From Anaerolineae bacterium (GTDB lineage Bacteria; Chloroflexota; Anaerolineae; B4-G1), in contig JAUWNP010000224.1 in assembly GCA_030612585.1 (NCBI GenBank), positions 1 to 6,772 of the forward strand: a stretch of 6,772 nucleotides of DNA, read 5' to 3'. Each line of letters opens with the position of its first letter. Within the stretch, counting starts at the first letter, position 1. The position numbers were made by a program, and so were the translations under genes. Positions 1 to 6,036 of this stretch are shown here, piece by piece. The notes beneath the pieces are model-generated. The model was not told the DNA's origin. It worked only from the letters and a program-made list of their open reading frames with translations, and searched no databases.

Positions 1-131
1 TCTCGCAGGTGCTGGCGGTTTTCCTCGTTCTCCCAGGCGGTGCGGAAAGCCTGGGCCAGGCTCTCGCCCAGGGCCTGGAATTGCCCGCCGACCTCGCGCC
101 AGGTCTCTTCGGTCGTTTGTTCGTTGGTCAT
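1..131 (-). CDS. Partial second copy of the small acidic helical protein (N-terminus only)
   Basis: The first 43 codons of a gene that runs off the left edge. It begins MTNEQTTEETWREVGGQ and matches residues 1-43 of the complete 134-aa protein encoded at 5453-5857, with one amino-acid difference (Arg instead of His at residue 39). At the DNA level, positions 1-146 match 5727-5872 with four substitutions (at 16, 75, 84 and 93), three of them silent, which indicates recent duplication or ongoing gene conversion. The start is fixed by the ATG at 131 and an AGGAG Shine-Dalgarno sequence 7 nt upstream. Identity to the other copy ends at 146, just beyond the Shine-Dalgarno sequence, so its upstream region is unrelated to the 279-bp array. 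The function is unknown. The visible part is polar and predicted helical, with no signal peptide. Whether the gene is intact outside the window cannot be seen. Confidence 0.85.
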   Translation of the reverse strand, partial: MTNEQTTEETWREVGGQFQALGESLAQAFRTAWENEENRQHLR

Positions 132-138
132 GGTACAT

Positions 139-143
139 CTCCT
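139..143 (-). promoter_or_regulatory. Shine-Dalgarno site of the left-edge gene copy
   Basis: AGGAG within AAAAGGAG on the minus strand, 7 nt before the ATG at 131. It is identical to the site of the full-length copy at 5865-5869. It is also the last stretch shared by the two copies before their upstream sequences diverge. Confidence 0.8.
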
Positions 144-204
144 TTTCAAGGAAGGGGATCTGGTTGACTGACAAAACTCCGAATTGACCCTGAGAACAAG
201 AAAT

Positions 205-288
205 GGAACGCAGATTAACGCTGATGAACGCTGATTCTCTGGTTTTATCTGCAAATGATCTGCGAAAATCTGCGTGAATCTGCGTTCT
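205..288. repeat. Long imperfect inverted repeat built of 10-bp words
   Basis: The left arm has three consecutive 10-bp words: AACGCAGATT (207-216), AACGCTGATG (217-226) and AACGCTGATT (227-236). The right arm has words of the complementary type, with ATCTGC recurring at 10-bp steps (258, 268, 278) and a looser copy near 247. The outermost words, 207-216 and 277-286, are exact reverse complements, and pairing extends by a G-C and a G-T pair. The element lies in the 254-bp gap between the secreted-protein gene and the left-edge gene. It has no T-run after it, so it does not look like a standard intrinsic terminator. From general recollection, degenerate words of this kind are dispersed in many environmental bacterial genomes. 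No function is assigned. Confidence 0.7.
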
Positions 289-352
289 AAAAGATCGGTC
301 AGCCAATCAGGGAAGGGGACATTCGCTTTACGTCACTATTGCCCCGGGATTG

Positions 353-371
353 TGAATGACATTCAGAATGT
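353..371. other. Two overlapping small palindromes, possible operator
   Basis: TGAATG-A-CATTCA (353-365) overlaps ACATTC-A-GAATGT (359-371), giving alternating GAATG / CATTC / GAATG half-sites. The one-base centre makes a stem-loop unlikely, so a dimeric protein site is the better guess. It lies just past the stop codon of the secreted-protein gene and about 220 bp upstream of the left-edge gene. The dyads are short enough to arise by chance. Confidence 0.25.
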
Positions 372-378
372 TGAACCG

Positions 379-413
379 CTTTTTGTCATTTGTTCATTTG
401 TCCATTTGTCATT
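379..413. repeat. 8-bp tandem repeat containing the stop codon of the secreted-protein gene
   Basis: On the plus strand CATTTGTT, CATTTGTC and CATTTGTC follow each other at 387, 395 and 403, with partial copies on either side. The minus-strand stop codon TGA (386-388) and nearly all of the last nine codons (PMTNGQMNK) of the secreted protein are made from this repeat, so the extreme C-terminus is probably not part of the folded domain. Confidence 0.7.
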
Positions 414-3400
414 GGAACGGAGTTCTCTATGCCTTCATCGGGCCGGCAGGCTGCTGTGCCATCGGGGTCTATCTCCTGCCAGCCGCAGGCGTCCACGTAG
501 ACCTTGCCTCGATAGCAGATGCCCTCACTACCTGCCATGAATACGCCAAATTGACCAATCGCGCCAGGGTTGAAGCCTGGTTCCATCTGGCCATCGTAGG
601 GCTCCAGGGTGCTGGGGCGTAGCGTGACCTCGAACCACTGGTTGCGCACAACCTGCGTGGGCGTGCCGTACTCACTCCTGCCGTTCGTATCTTTGACAAA
701 GAGTTGCACCGTCCAATTGGGTTCAGCCGGATCGCCCAGACCGCGAGCAGGCACGTAGACCCAGCAACTGAGCGGCTTACATTCCAGGTCTAGCGGCGCA
801 CTGGCTCCCGGTGGTGGATTGTTAGTTATATCAACAAAGGCCCCGCCTTGACCCCTGTTACTGTCACCGCCGACCAGGTCCACAATCATAGCCAATGAAC
901 CGTTTCCCCATCGAGACCTGAACGACGAACTCTCCACGGCGACTACCGCCTGGCTGTCCGCGTGCGTCTGGTGGGCCCATCCCGCTGTGCCAGACTCAAA
1001 ATCCCAGACAGGGTCGAGGGTCAACGGCGTGTAGTCTCTCGCTGCTATGGGCAGGAAAACCAGGTTCTGGGTGATCTGGCTGCAGCCCGCTGAAGGCAGA
1101 AAGTGAATATTGTCCAGGAAGAGCGTTCTCTCAACGTCGGTGGTCTCCCACTCGATGACGATCTCCAAAGCCTGTACCCGGGTCAAGTCCAGGCTGCCGA
1201 AGTGTTGCAGTGGAATGACGATTGTCTGCCACTCTGTGGATGGGGAGGTATAGTAGTCCTCAATGTTGACGAACAGTCGCGTACCACCTTCATCCACGAG
1301 GTAAATGTTAGGTGTCTCGTCACCCACAGCACCCTTGACATTGAAGACCAGCCGGTCGTAGTCGGATAAATCCACGTTGCGCAGAGCTGTCTTCCAGCCG
1401 GCATAATCGCCCACGGGGACGGCGTAACTCAGAACCAGGCCAGCGCCCCCGTCGCCGTGGGCCTGAGTGATGAAGGTCCTGGCCGTTATCTCGGATTCGG
1501 TACCTGTGAAGACATACCACGTGCCACCGAGGGCATTGAAGTTGGTCTCGTCGTTGAAGTTGTCCACCCATAGGGGGGCGCAGACCGTCTCGAAGGTCAC
1601 ATCGTCCCACCAGGTAGTGCCCTCAGAAGCGCCCTGGTGCGCCTCGAAAGTGATGACGTAAGAGTCTGCCCGCGTCCAGTCGGTGACGACAAAAGAGGCG
1701 GCCAGGGGGATACGGGCTTCCTGCCACCGGCCGGTAATTCCATCGAGCAGGTAGTCGCTGATCTTGATCTTATCTGTCTCGACCGGAATGGTCCTGGCGG
1801 AGATGGCTGCAACCTCACCACAGCGTTCACCGCGCACTTTCACCGTGAGCGTGCGATATGGGTTGAGGTCCGTTAGCGTCTTGGACCAGTAGCCGGAGTA
1901 GCAGCCTGGCCCGGCGGTCACGTCATAGTCCAGGCGCAGGGTACCGCCCGAGAGCGTGGGCGTTACGGCGGCGGCACAGTAGGGCGCTGAAGTAAAGGTG
2001 CTCGTCTCACCATTGAGGCTGTTGTTCTCGTCGTCGTCGCAGAAGTTGTCAACCAGCAGTGTATCGGCGACGAAACGCAGGTTGTCGAGGTAGATGATGC
2101 CGGTCATTGGCTCCCACTCGAAGACGAACTTGACCTTGGTCAGGTCGGTCAGTGCCAGGCCCTCGAACGCTTGCAGCGGTATCCTGACGGGGGTCCAGTC
2201 TGTGGCGATGGCAACGTAGGCTTCTACGTCCACGTAGGCCATCCGATCGCCCCCGTCCGCCAGGTAAAGGTTGACCTTCTCACCGCCGTTTGCTCCTTTG
2301 ATGTAGAAGGACAAGAAGGTATAGTCAGACACATCCAACCCACCAGGCAGGTAGGTCTCCCACAACGTCCATCCGCCTGAAGGCAGGGTGTAAGAAATCG
2401 CGTAACTGCCCGGTGAGTTATCGTGGGTGCCGTCGGCGATATGGGCCGTCTCAATAGTGGTGCCAGGGTCTTCATCTTGATAGGTGCCAAATCCGCCGCC
2501 TAGAGCATTGGGGTCGGCCAGGTCGTCAAAGTTGTCCACGGTGAGGGGGACGTGGGGCTTTTCCAGCCTGAGGCTGTCCAGGTAGATGGTGCCCTGGCTA
2601 GCGCCCTGGGTGTCGGCGAACTCGATGAAAAGGGTGTCGAGGCGGGTTATGTCAACCGTGGTGGCAAAAGCCACCAGGGGCAAGCCCACCCCCTGAGATG
2701 TCCCTGTGAGCACCTGGTTCAGGAGATCGCCGGCCTTGATGCTCATCTCATGCCCTGCCTCGTCGCTCAGGCCAATGGCGATGCTGGTCAGCGCCTCTTT
2801 GTCGTTGCTCCTGATCTCGGAGGCCAGCATTTCGTAGGGGAAAGCATTCAACGAGAGCGCGGTGGTGTAGCGGGCCGTAGTGCACTCGTCGGGAGTCAGA
2901 TCATAGGATAGTTGCAACTCAGAGCCCGTGAGTGTAATGGTGCCACATTCAGGCGGGTACAACTCCAGGCTCGATGGCTTACCCAGGTCATTATCGGGGT
3001 TTGTGTCGCCAAAGTCGTCAATGTGGAGATTGCAGGGTGGGGTTGGCGTGCTGGTTGGGATGGGGGTGGGAGATGACGGAGGTGTGGGGTAAGCGACGGC
3101 TAGCGTGTAGGGTTCGTTATCGTTGCATCCTTGCCGGGGATAGACCCGAATGTAGTAGCGCCCCGGTCGACTCAGGTCACAAGTGACATGCTCAGGAGCA
3201 TTGCCCCAGTTGTCCGAAGAACACTGTTCTAGGTACTGCCGGTCCTCGTCGTAGAAAAAGACACTGTAGTCGGTACCAGCGGGAATATTGGTCAGATCTA
3301 TGGTGATAGTGAAGGTTCCTGGTGTCTCCACATCTATGTAGTAGAAGTCTTCGTCAGTAAGAGGGGGCGTGCAGCGAATGAAGTATTGGTAGTTCTTGCC

Positions 3401-3601
3401 CGGCGCTAAAGGACCGCAGGCCTCGCTCAACAAGTTGTTGGGCTCACAGACATCACAAGGCTCGGAGGGGCGTGGTGTAGGCAGGTATTCAGCCAGGGTG
3501 ACAGGCCCTGTGCCGCTGACCAGAGCCAGACGCGCCAGCAAAAGACTTGACATAATTGCAGCCAGCGGAAGGAGAAGGAGGCTGGTCCATCTAACTTTCA
3601 T
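386..3601 (-). CDS. Secreted multi-domain protein: PPC-like domain plus five carbohydrate-binding-like modules
   Basis: A predicted 1071-aa exported protein, probably an extracellular binding protein without its own catalytic domain. Residues 1-30 form a signal peptide (MKVRWTSLLLLPLAA, then a hydrophobic stretch ending near VSG). Residues ~52-171 resemble a bacterial pre-peptidase C-terminal (PPC) domain: EPNN near the start, DFYYIDV, and RYYIRVYP near the end, with seven cysteines between 49 and 159 that may form disulfides. A Thr/Pro linker (172-190) follows. Four modules then each open with a DDF/DNF motif and close with YLDSLRL-like strands (191-348, 352-512, 515-672, 677-836). They resemble CBM11/CIA30-type galactose-binding-like folds and alternate A-B-A-B. 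After a short LPIAAR motif (~850-855), a fifth jelly-roll-like module opens with DFESGTAGW (866-1040). No C-terminal anchor is visible. The gene starts 31 bp after the caspase gene, so co-transcription is likely. The ligand is unknown; the module family names come from recognition by eye. Confidence 0.85.
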   Translation of the reverse strand: MKVRWTSLLLLPLAAIMSSLLLARLALVSGTGPVTLAEYLPTPRPSEPCDVCEPNNLLSEACGPLAPGKNYQYFIRCTPPLTDEDFYYIDVETPGTFTITIDLTNIPAGTDYSVFFYDEDRQYLEQCSSDNWGNAPEHVTCDLSRPGRYYIRVYPRQGCNDNEPYTLAVAYPTPPSSPTPIPTSTPTPPCNLHIDDFGDTNPDNDLGKPSSLELYPPECGTITLTGSELQLSYDLTPDECTTARYTTALSLNAFPYEMLASEIRSNDKEALTSIAIGLSDEAGHEMSIKAGDLLNQVLTGTSQGVGLPLVAFATTVDITRLDTLFIEFADTQGASQGTIYLDSLRLEKPHVPLTVDNFDDLADPNALGGGFGTYQDEDPGTTIETAHIADGTHDNSPGSYAISYTLPSGGWTLWETYLPGGLDVSDYTFLSFYIKGANGGEKVNLYLADGGDRMAYVDVEAYVAIATDWTPVRIPLQAFEGLALTDLTKVKFVFEWEPMTGIIYLDNLRFVADTLLVDNFCDDDENNSLNGETSTFTSAPYCAAAVTPTLSGGTLRLDYDVTAGPGCYSGYWSKTLTDLNPYRTLTVKVRGERCGEVAAISARTIPVETDKIKISDYLLDGITGRWQEARIPLAASFVVTDWTRADSYVITFEAHQGASEGTTWWDDVTFETVCAPLWVDNFNDETNFNALGGTWYVFTGTESEITARTFITQAHGDGGAGLVLSYAVPVGDYAGWKTALRNVDLSDYDRLVFNVKGAVGDETPNIYLVDEGGTRLFVNIEDYYTSPSTEWQTIVIPLQHFGSLDLTRVQALEIVIEWETTDVERTLFLDNIHFLPSAGCSQITQNLVFLPIAARDYTPLTLDPVWDFESGTAGWAHQTHADSQAVVAVESSSFRSRWGNGSLAMIVDLVGGDSNRGQGGAFVDITNNPPPGASAPLDLECKPLSCWVYVPARGLGDPAEPNWTVQLFVKDTNGRSEYGTPTQVVRNQWFEVTLRPSTLEPYDGQMEPGFNPGAIGQFGVFMAGSEGICYRGKVYVDACGWQEIDPDGTAACRPDEGIENSVPMTNGQMNK
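1094..3031 (-). repeat. Internal A-B module duplication in the secreted protein
   Basis: Residues 191-512 (DNA 2066-3031) and 515-836 (DNA 1094-2059) are two consecutive blocks of 322 residues, each an A module followed by a B module. The A modules share QGASQGTIYLDSL versus QGASEGTTWWDDV near their ends and similar cysteine positions. The B modules share NALGG, the DVSDYTF/DLSDYDR region, IPLQ and FEWE/IEWE before the last strand. The pattern shows that a two-module block was duplicated as one piece and then diverged strongly. Confidence 0.75.
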
Positions 3602-3609
3602 CGAGTACG

Positions 3610-3616
3610 CTCCCTT
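3610..3616 (-). promoter_or_regulatory. Shine-Dalgarno site that decides the start of the secreted protein
   Basis: AAGGGAG lies 8 nt before the ATG at 3601, immediately ahead of the signal peptide. The reading frame stays open up to an ATG at 3730, but that start would put about 40 charged residues before the hydrophobic segment and overlap the caspase gene by 98 bp. The internal site therefore favours 3601. Confidence 0.75.
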
Positions 3617-3632
3617 CATACGAATGGGCAGC

Positions 3633-5402
3633 TCAACTTTCGGGAGGAAGAGTCGGCGGCGGACGAGTCTCTGTGGGGATAGGTTCTTCTCCAGGTTCAG
3701 GTTCCTTGTGCCCATCGGGGAATGGGGCAAACCAGAACATTCCTTCGGCGGAAGTCGCGATCACGGAGCCGCCCTGGAGCACAGACACATTCCACCGCCA
3801 CTCACCGTACCTCTCCGCTGGCAGGTTGGCTGTCCAACTGGTAGTGTACAGGGATGGGCTCTCAATGCTAAAATCACTCCCGGAACGCCAGGCGCGCACC
3901 AGGTAGGTATGCCCTGTGAACAATGTCCCCTCCCACTGGAATGTGATAAGACTCCCGTAAGTCCGTCCTTGCTCTGGGGATGTCAGCACCGGGGAGGGAG
4001 CAGACACTCGTTTAACAGTGGGAGTCGGAGATGGTGTTCTGGTTAGTGTGTGGGTCGGAGGTGGTGTTCTGGTCGGCGTGCCCGTGGGTGTGGCAGTTGG
4101 CGGCGGCGTGACTGTGGGTGTGTCTGTCGGCTTCGGCGTAGCTGTGGGCGTGTATGTCAGCGTCGGCGTGGCTGTGGGCGTGGTTATTGGTGTCTCCGTC
4201 CAGAAAAATGACCCTGCCGGTCCCAGTCCTGTCGTCCATCCTAGAACAACGAGGGAACCTATGATGATCAGAGCAAAGACAGCAACCCAGACCCACTTCC
4301 GCCGACCAGACAGTTTCTTCTTGACATAATTCTTCTGTTTCTGTATCCACGCCGAAAGTGCTGCAACTCGCACCTGGGGGTGTGGTTCTGGCTTTGGTTC
4401 AGGTTCGGTCTTCTTGATGACCGGCACGGCTAGCGGGTAAGTATCCAGCACACTGGTAGCCGCTGCCGAGACCAGGCGGCTGTCGTTGTCGGCCAACCGC
4501 ACCAGGGCTTCGTGCGCCGCGAGCGCCAAACCCCTATTGCTACCACGCAGCAACTGTTCCAGTTCGCTCACTGCGCCCTCGCGCATCCAGGTCAAGGGAC
4601 TCTCGATGGCCTGCTGCAACTCGGACGGCAATTCGGCCGGTTTCACGACCGGGTGTGGATTTTGGGCGATGATGATCTGGCCTTCTACCTTTTGCGCCCA
4701 CTTTTGGGGCGTTTGTTTGGAGCGGCCGCTGGTGACAACTTGTTCGTAGACGTAACCGTACAGTTCGTCGAGCGAAATCTGGCCGTCGCCATTGAGATCG
4801 GCCGCGCCGGTCTGGAGGCCCTGGACGAGGAAATGGGTGAACACGGACCTCGTGGCCTTGCCCAGCAGATTGTCGCCCTCCCAGGCATACTCGACGGCGT
4901 TGCTGGCGGTCAGGATCACCCGACCATAGCCATTGCCCGCAAAAGCCTCTTGCGTGCCGGCGCTGCCGCCCAGGGGTGCTTTCGCGCCTGCAAACGCACC
5001 GCTGTGGCAGCAGTCGAGCACCACGACTTTCCGCTGCGAGTCACTCTTATCTATCTGCCCGCGCACAAAGGCGGCCTCAAGTGCTGTCGCGCTGGCAATG
5101 TCCATCTCCGTGTCTCTGGTCGCCAGGTATAGATCACCGCTGTGCTTGTCTCTGATACCGTGCCCCGAGTAGTAGAGCAGGAGCAGGTCACCTCTCTTCC
5201 TGCGGTGGTACAGGCGTGCGATTCTCCGGCGCACGACCGGCTCCGTCTCGTCCACGAGCAGCGTGATCTCGAAGCCGCCGATGGTCGGATCGCGCAGCAC
5301 TTCCGCCAGCGCTGCGGCATCACGGCTGGGTGTCACCAACCGGGCCAGTTTTGGGTCGTCGTATTCGCTGTTGGCGATAATCAGGGCCAGACGGTTGGAC
5401 AT
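3633..5402 (-). CDS. Membrane-anchored caspase-family (peptidase C14-like) protein
   Basis: A 589-aa predicted cysteine peptidase. Residues 1-250 are a caspase-like domain: MSNRLALIIANSEY forms the first strand, His81 lies in YYSGHGIRD, and Cys132 lies in VVLDCCHSGAF, giving an intact His/Cys dyad. Residues 202-213 (DLNGDGQISLDE) match the 12-residue EF-hand calcium loop. Residues ~255-320 form a helical, HEAT-like segment seen in caspase proteins that NCBI labels 'EACC1-associated type' (from memory). A basic stretch (KKKLSGRRK, 361-369) precedes one membrane helix (~369-391), so the positive-inside rule places the peptidase in the cytoplasm. Outside are a Thr/Pro linker (402-463) and an Ig/FN3-like domain (~468-558; SPEQG, FQWEG, WRWNVSVLQ), then a Pro/Glu-rich tail. 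The ATG at 5402 is preceded by an in-frame TAG, so no upstream start is possible. Relatives of this family act in signalling, programmed death or anti-phage defence; the substrate here is unknown. Confidence 0.92.
   Translation of the reverse strand: MSNRLALIIANSEYDDPKLARLVTPSRDAAALAEVLRDPTIGGFEITLLVDETEPVVRRRIARLYHRRKRGDLLLLYYSGHGIRDKHSGDLYLATRDTEMDIASATALEAAFVRGQIDKSDSQRKVVVLDCCHSGAFAGAKAPLGGSAGTQEAFAGNGYGRVILTASNAVEYAWEGDNLLGKATRSVFTHFLVQGLQTGAADLNGDGQISLDELYGYVYEQVVTSGRSKQTPQKWAQKVEGQIIIAQNPHPVVKPAELPSELQQAIESPLTWMREGAVSELEQLLRGSNRGLALAAHEALVRLADNDSRLVSAAATSVLDTYPLAVPVIKKTEPEPKPEPHPQVRVAALSAWIQKQKNYVKKKLSGRRKWVWVAVFALIIIGSLVVLGWTTGLGPAGSFFWTETPITTPTATPTLTYTPTATPKPTDTPTVTPPPTATPTGTPTRTPPPTHTLTRTPSPTPTVKRVSAPSPVLTSPEQGRTYGSLITFQWEGTLFTGHTYLVRAWRSGSDFSIESPSLYTTSWTANLPAERYGEWRWNVSVLQGGSVIATSAEGMFWFAPFPDGHKEPEPGEEPIPTETRPPPTLPPES
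4014..4199 (-). repeat. Low-complexity Thr/Pro linker-coding repeat in the caspase gene
   Basis: About 62 codons rich in ACN and CCN encode repeated TPT/TATP units (residues 402-463) between the membrane helix and the Ig/FN3-like domain. The DNA is a degenerate short-period repeat, G/T-rich on the plus strand, and is prone to length change. The plus strand stays open here, giving a spurious GVGVGV-type reading frame. Such a linker would hold the outer domain away from the membrane. Confidence 0.8.
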
Positions 5403-5415
5403 TGTTTTAGGCTAA

Positions 5416-5421
5416 CCTCCC
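5416..5421 (-). promoter_or_regulatory. Distant Shine-Dalgarno-like site of the caspase gene
   Basis: GGGAGG lies 13 nt before the ATG at 5402, longer than the 7-8 nt seen for the other genes here. No alternative start exists: an in-frame TAG lies between this site and the ATG, and the next internal Met is residue 100, beyond the catalytic His. The long spacer may lower translation of the peptidase relative to its neighbours. Confidence 0.5.
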
Positions 5422-5452
5422 ATCAGCATCAACATTCCTCAGCGCCTTTGTC

Positions 5453-5857
5453 TTACTCCTCTGGCGCAGACTCAGCAGCGGAGTCTTCGCAGGCTGGCTG
5501 TTCCTCCTCCATGTGGCCGATCATCTTCTGCAGTTCGGCGTTGACCTGGCGCAGGGCGGAGAGCAGATGAGGCCGCGCTTCTTGCAGGGCCTGTTCGCCC
5601 GCCGCACGGGCCGATTCAGCCGCCTTTTGTGCCTCCCGGCGCACCTTCTGCCCGTCGGGCGAAACGCTGGCCTCTTCGATCGCCTGGCCGACCTGGTCAA
5701 CCATCGCCTCCAGGCCATCTCGCATATCTCGCAGGTGCTGGTGGTTTTCCTCGTTCTCCCAGGCGGTGCGGAAAGCCTGGGCCAGGCTCTCGCCCAGGGC
5801 TTGGAATTGTCCGCCGACTTCGCGCCAGGTCTCTTCGGTCGTTTGTTCGTTGGTCAT
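5453..5857 (-). CDS. Small acidic helical (coiled-coil-like) protein of unknown function
   Basis: A complete 134-aa protein with no signal peptide or membrane segment, so probably cytoplasmic. It appears almost wholly helical: an amphipathic stretch at ~12-62 (FQALGESLAQAFRTAWENEE, then DMRDGLEAMVDQVGQAIEEA), a short SPDGQ break at ~66-70, a second Ala/Glu/Arg-rich helix at ~71-118, and an acidic tail (EEEQPACEDSAAESAPEE) with the only cysteine at 123. I do not recognise a named family, although similar short helical hypothetical proteins occur in Chloroflexota from general recollection. The start is the ATG at 5857, with AGGAG 7 nt upstream and an almost exact copy of this start at the left edge. 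The frame stays open far upstream into the 279-bp repeats, which is judged accidental. It lies 50 bp ahead of the caspase gene and is probably the first gene of the unit. A chaperone, adaptor or inhibitor role for the peptidase is possible but unsupported. Confidence 0.88.
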   Translation of the reverse strand: MTNEQTTEETWREVGGQFQALGESLAQAFRTAWENEENHQHLRDMRDGLEAMVDQVGQAIEEASVSPDGQKVRREAQKAAESARAAGEQALQEARPHLLSALRQVNAELQKMIGHMEEEQPACEDSAAESAPEE

Positions 5858-5864
5858 GGTACAT

Positions 5865-5869
5865 CTCCT
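5865..5869 (-). promoter_or_regulatory. Shine-Dalgarno site at the edge of the 279-bp array
   Basis: AGGAG, 7 nt before the ATG at 5857, sets the start of the 134-aa protein. It merges directly into the repeat array: the AAAAGGA stretch also ends other repeat units (for example CCTTTT before 6431 and 6710 on the plus strand). The junction between array and gene thus falls inside the ribosome-binding site. Confidence 0.8.
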
Positions 5870-5902
5870 TTTGAAACACGAAGGATAACCACTCACCCGC
5901 TC

Positions 5903-5926
5903 CCGCTGGATTGTCAAATCCAGCGG
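5903..5926. repeat. Hairpin 1 of the repeat unit (10-bp stem, 4-nt loop)
   Basis: CCGCTGGATT (5903-5912), loop GTCA, AATCCAGCGG (5917-5926): a perfect 10-bp stem. It recurs at 6182-6205 with the same loop, at 6461-6484 with loop TGAC, and at 6740-6763 with loop GTCA and one wobble pair. No T-run follows on either strand, so it is not a standard terminator. The stem is kept in all four units. Confidence 0.85.
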
Positions 5927-5994
5927 TTCAGCGGATAGAGCCAAGCGGGTCTGACCGCTTTTGGCCTGGAAAGCGCCTCTTCTCGCTGCCAAGA

Positions 5995-6018
5995 GGCTTG
6001 GATTTGGCAATCCAAGCC
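5995..6018. repeat. Hairpin 2 of the repeat unit (10-bp stem, 4-nt loop)
   Basis: GGCTTGGATT (5995-6004), loop TGGC, AATCCAAGCC (6009-6018): a perfect 10-bp stem that shares the GGATT / AATCC top with hairpin 1. It is intact in unit 2 (6274-6297) and damaged in unit 3 (6553-6576), where the left arm reads GGCTGGGACC and three pairs are lost. Confidence 0.8.
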
Positions 6019-6036
6019 GAGCAGGGTGAGTAGTTG

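Noticed and set aside
274..622. Two overlapping 88-aa plus-strand frames
   Set aside because: They lie mostly antisense to the C-terminal module of the secreted protein and show no domain or ribosome-binding site.
3602..3730. An N-terminal extension of the secreted protein to an ATG at 3730
   Set aside because: It would overlap the caspase gene by 98 bp and put about 40 charged residues before the signal peptide. AAGGGAG at the right distance supports 3601.
3396..4046. A 216-aa plus-strand reading frame
   Set aside because: It lies antisense across the 5' end of the secreted-protein gene and the 3' end of the caspase gene, has no recognisable domain, and crosses the real gene junction.
4018..4329. 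A plus-strand frame with Gly/Val repeats
   Set aside because: It is the complement of the Thr/Pro linker-coding DNA, which gives such repeats by composition.
4512..5132. A 206-aa plus-strand reading frame
   Set aside because: It is antisense to the caspase catalytic and helical domains, whose motifs are clear on the minus strand.
5912..5917. TTGACA on the minus strand in hairpin 1 as a promoter -35 box
   Set aside because: It is created by the hairpin stem and loop. No TATAAT-like -10 lies 16-18 bp downstream, and in unit 3 the loop flip changes it to TTGTCA.
5903..6018. Intrinsic terminators formed by the two repeat-unit hairpins
   Set aside because: Neither hairpin is followed by a T-run on either strand.
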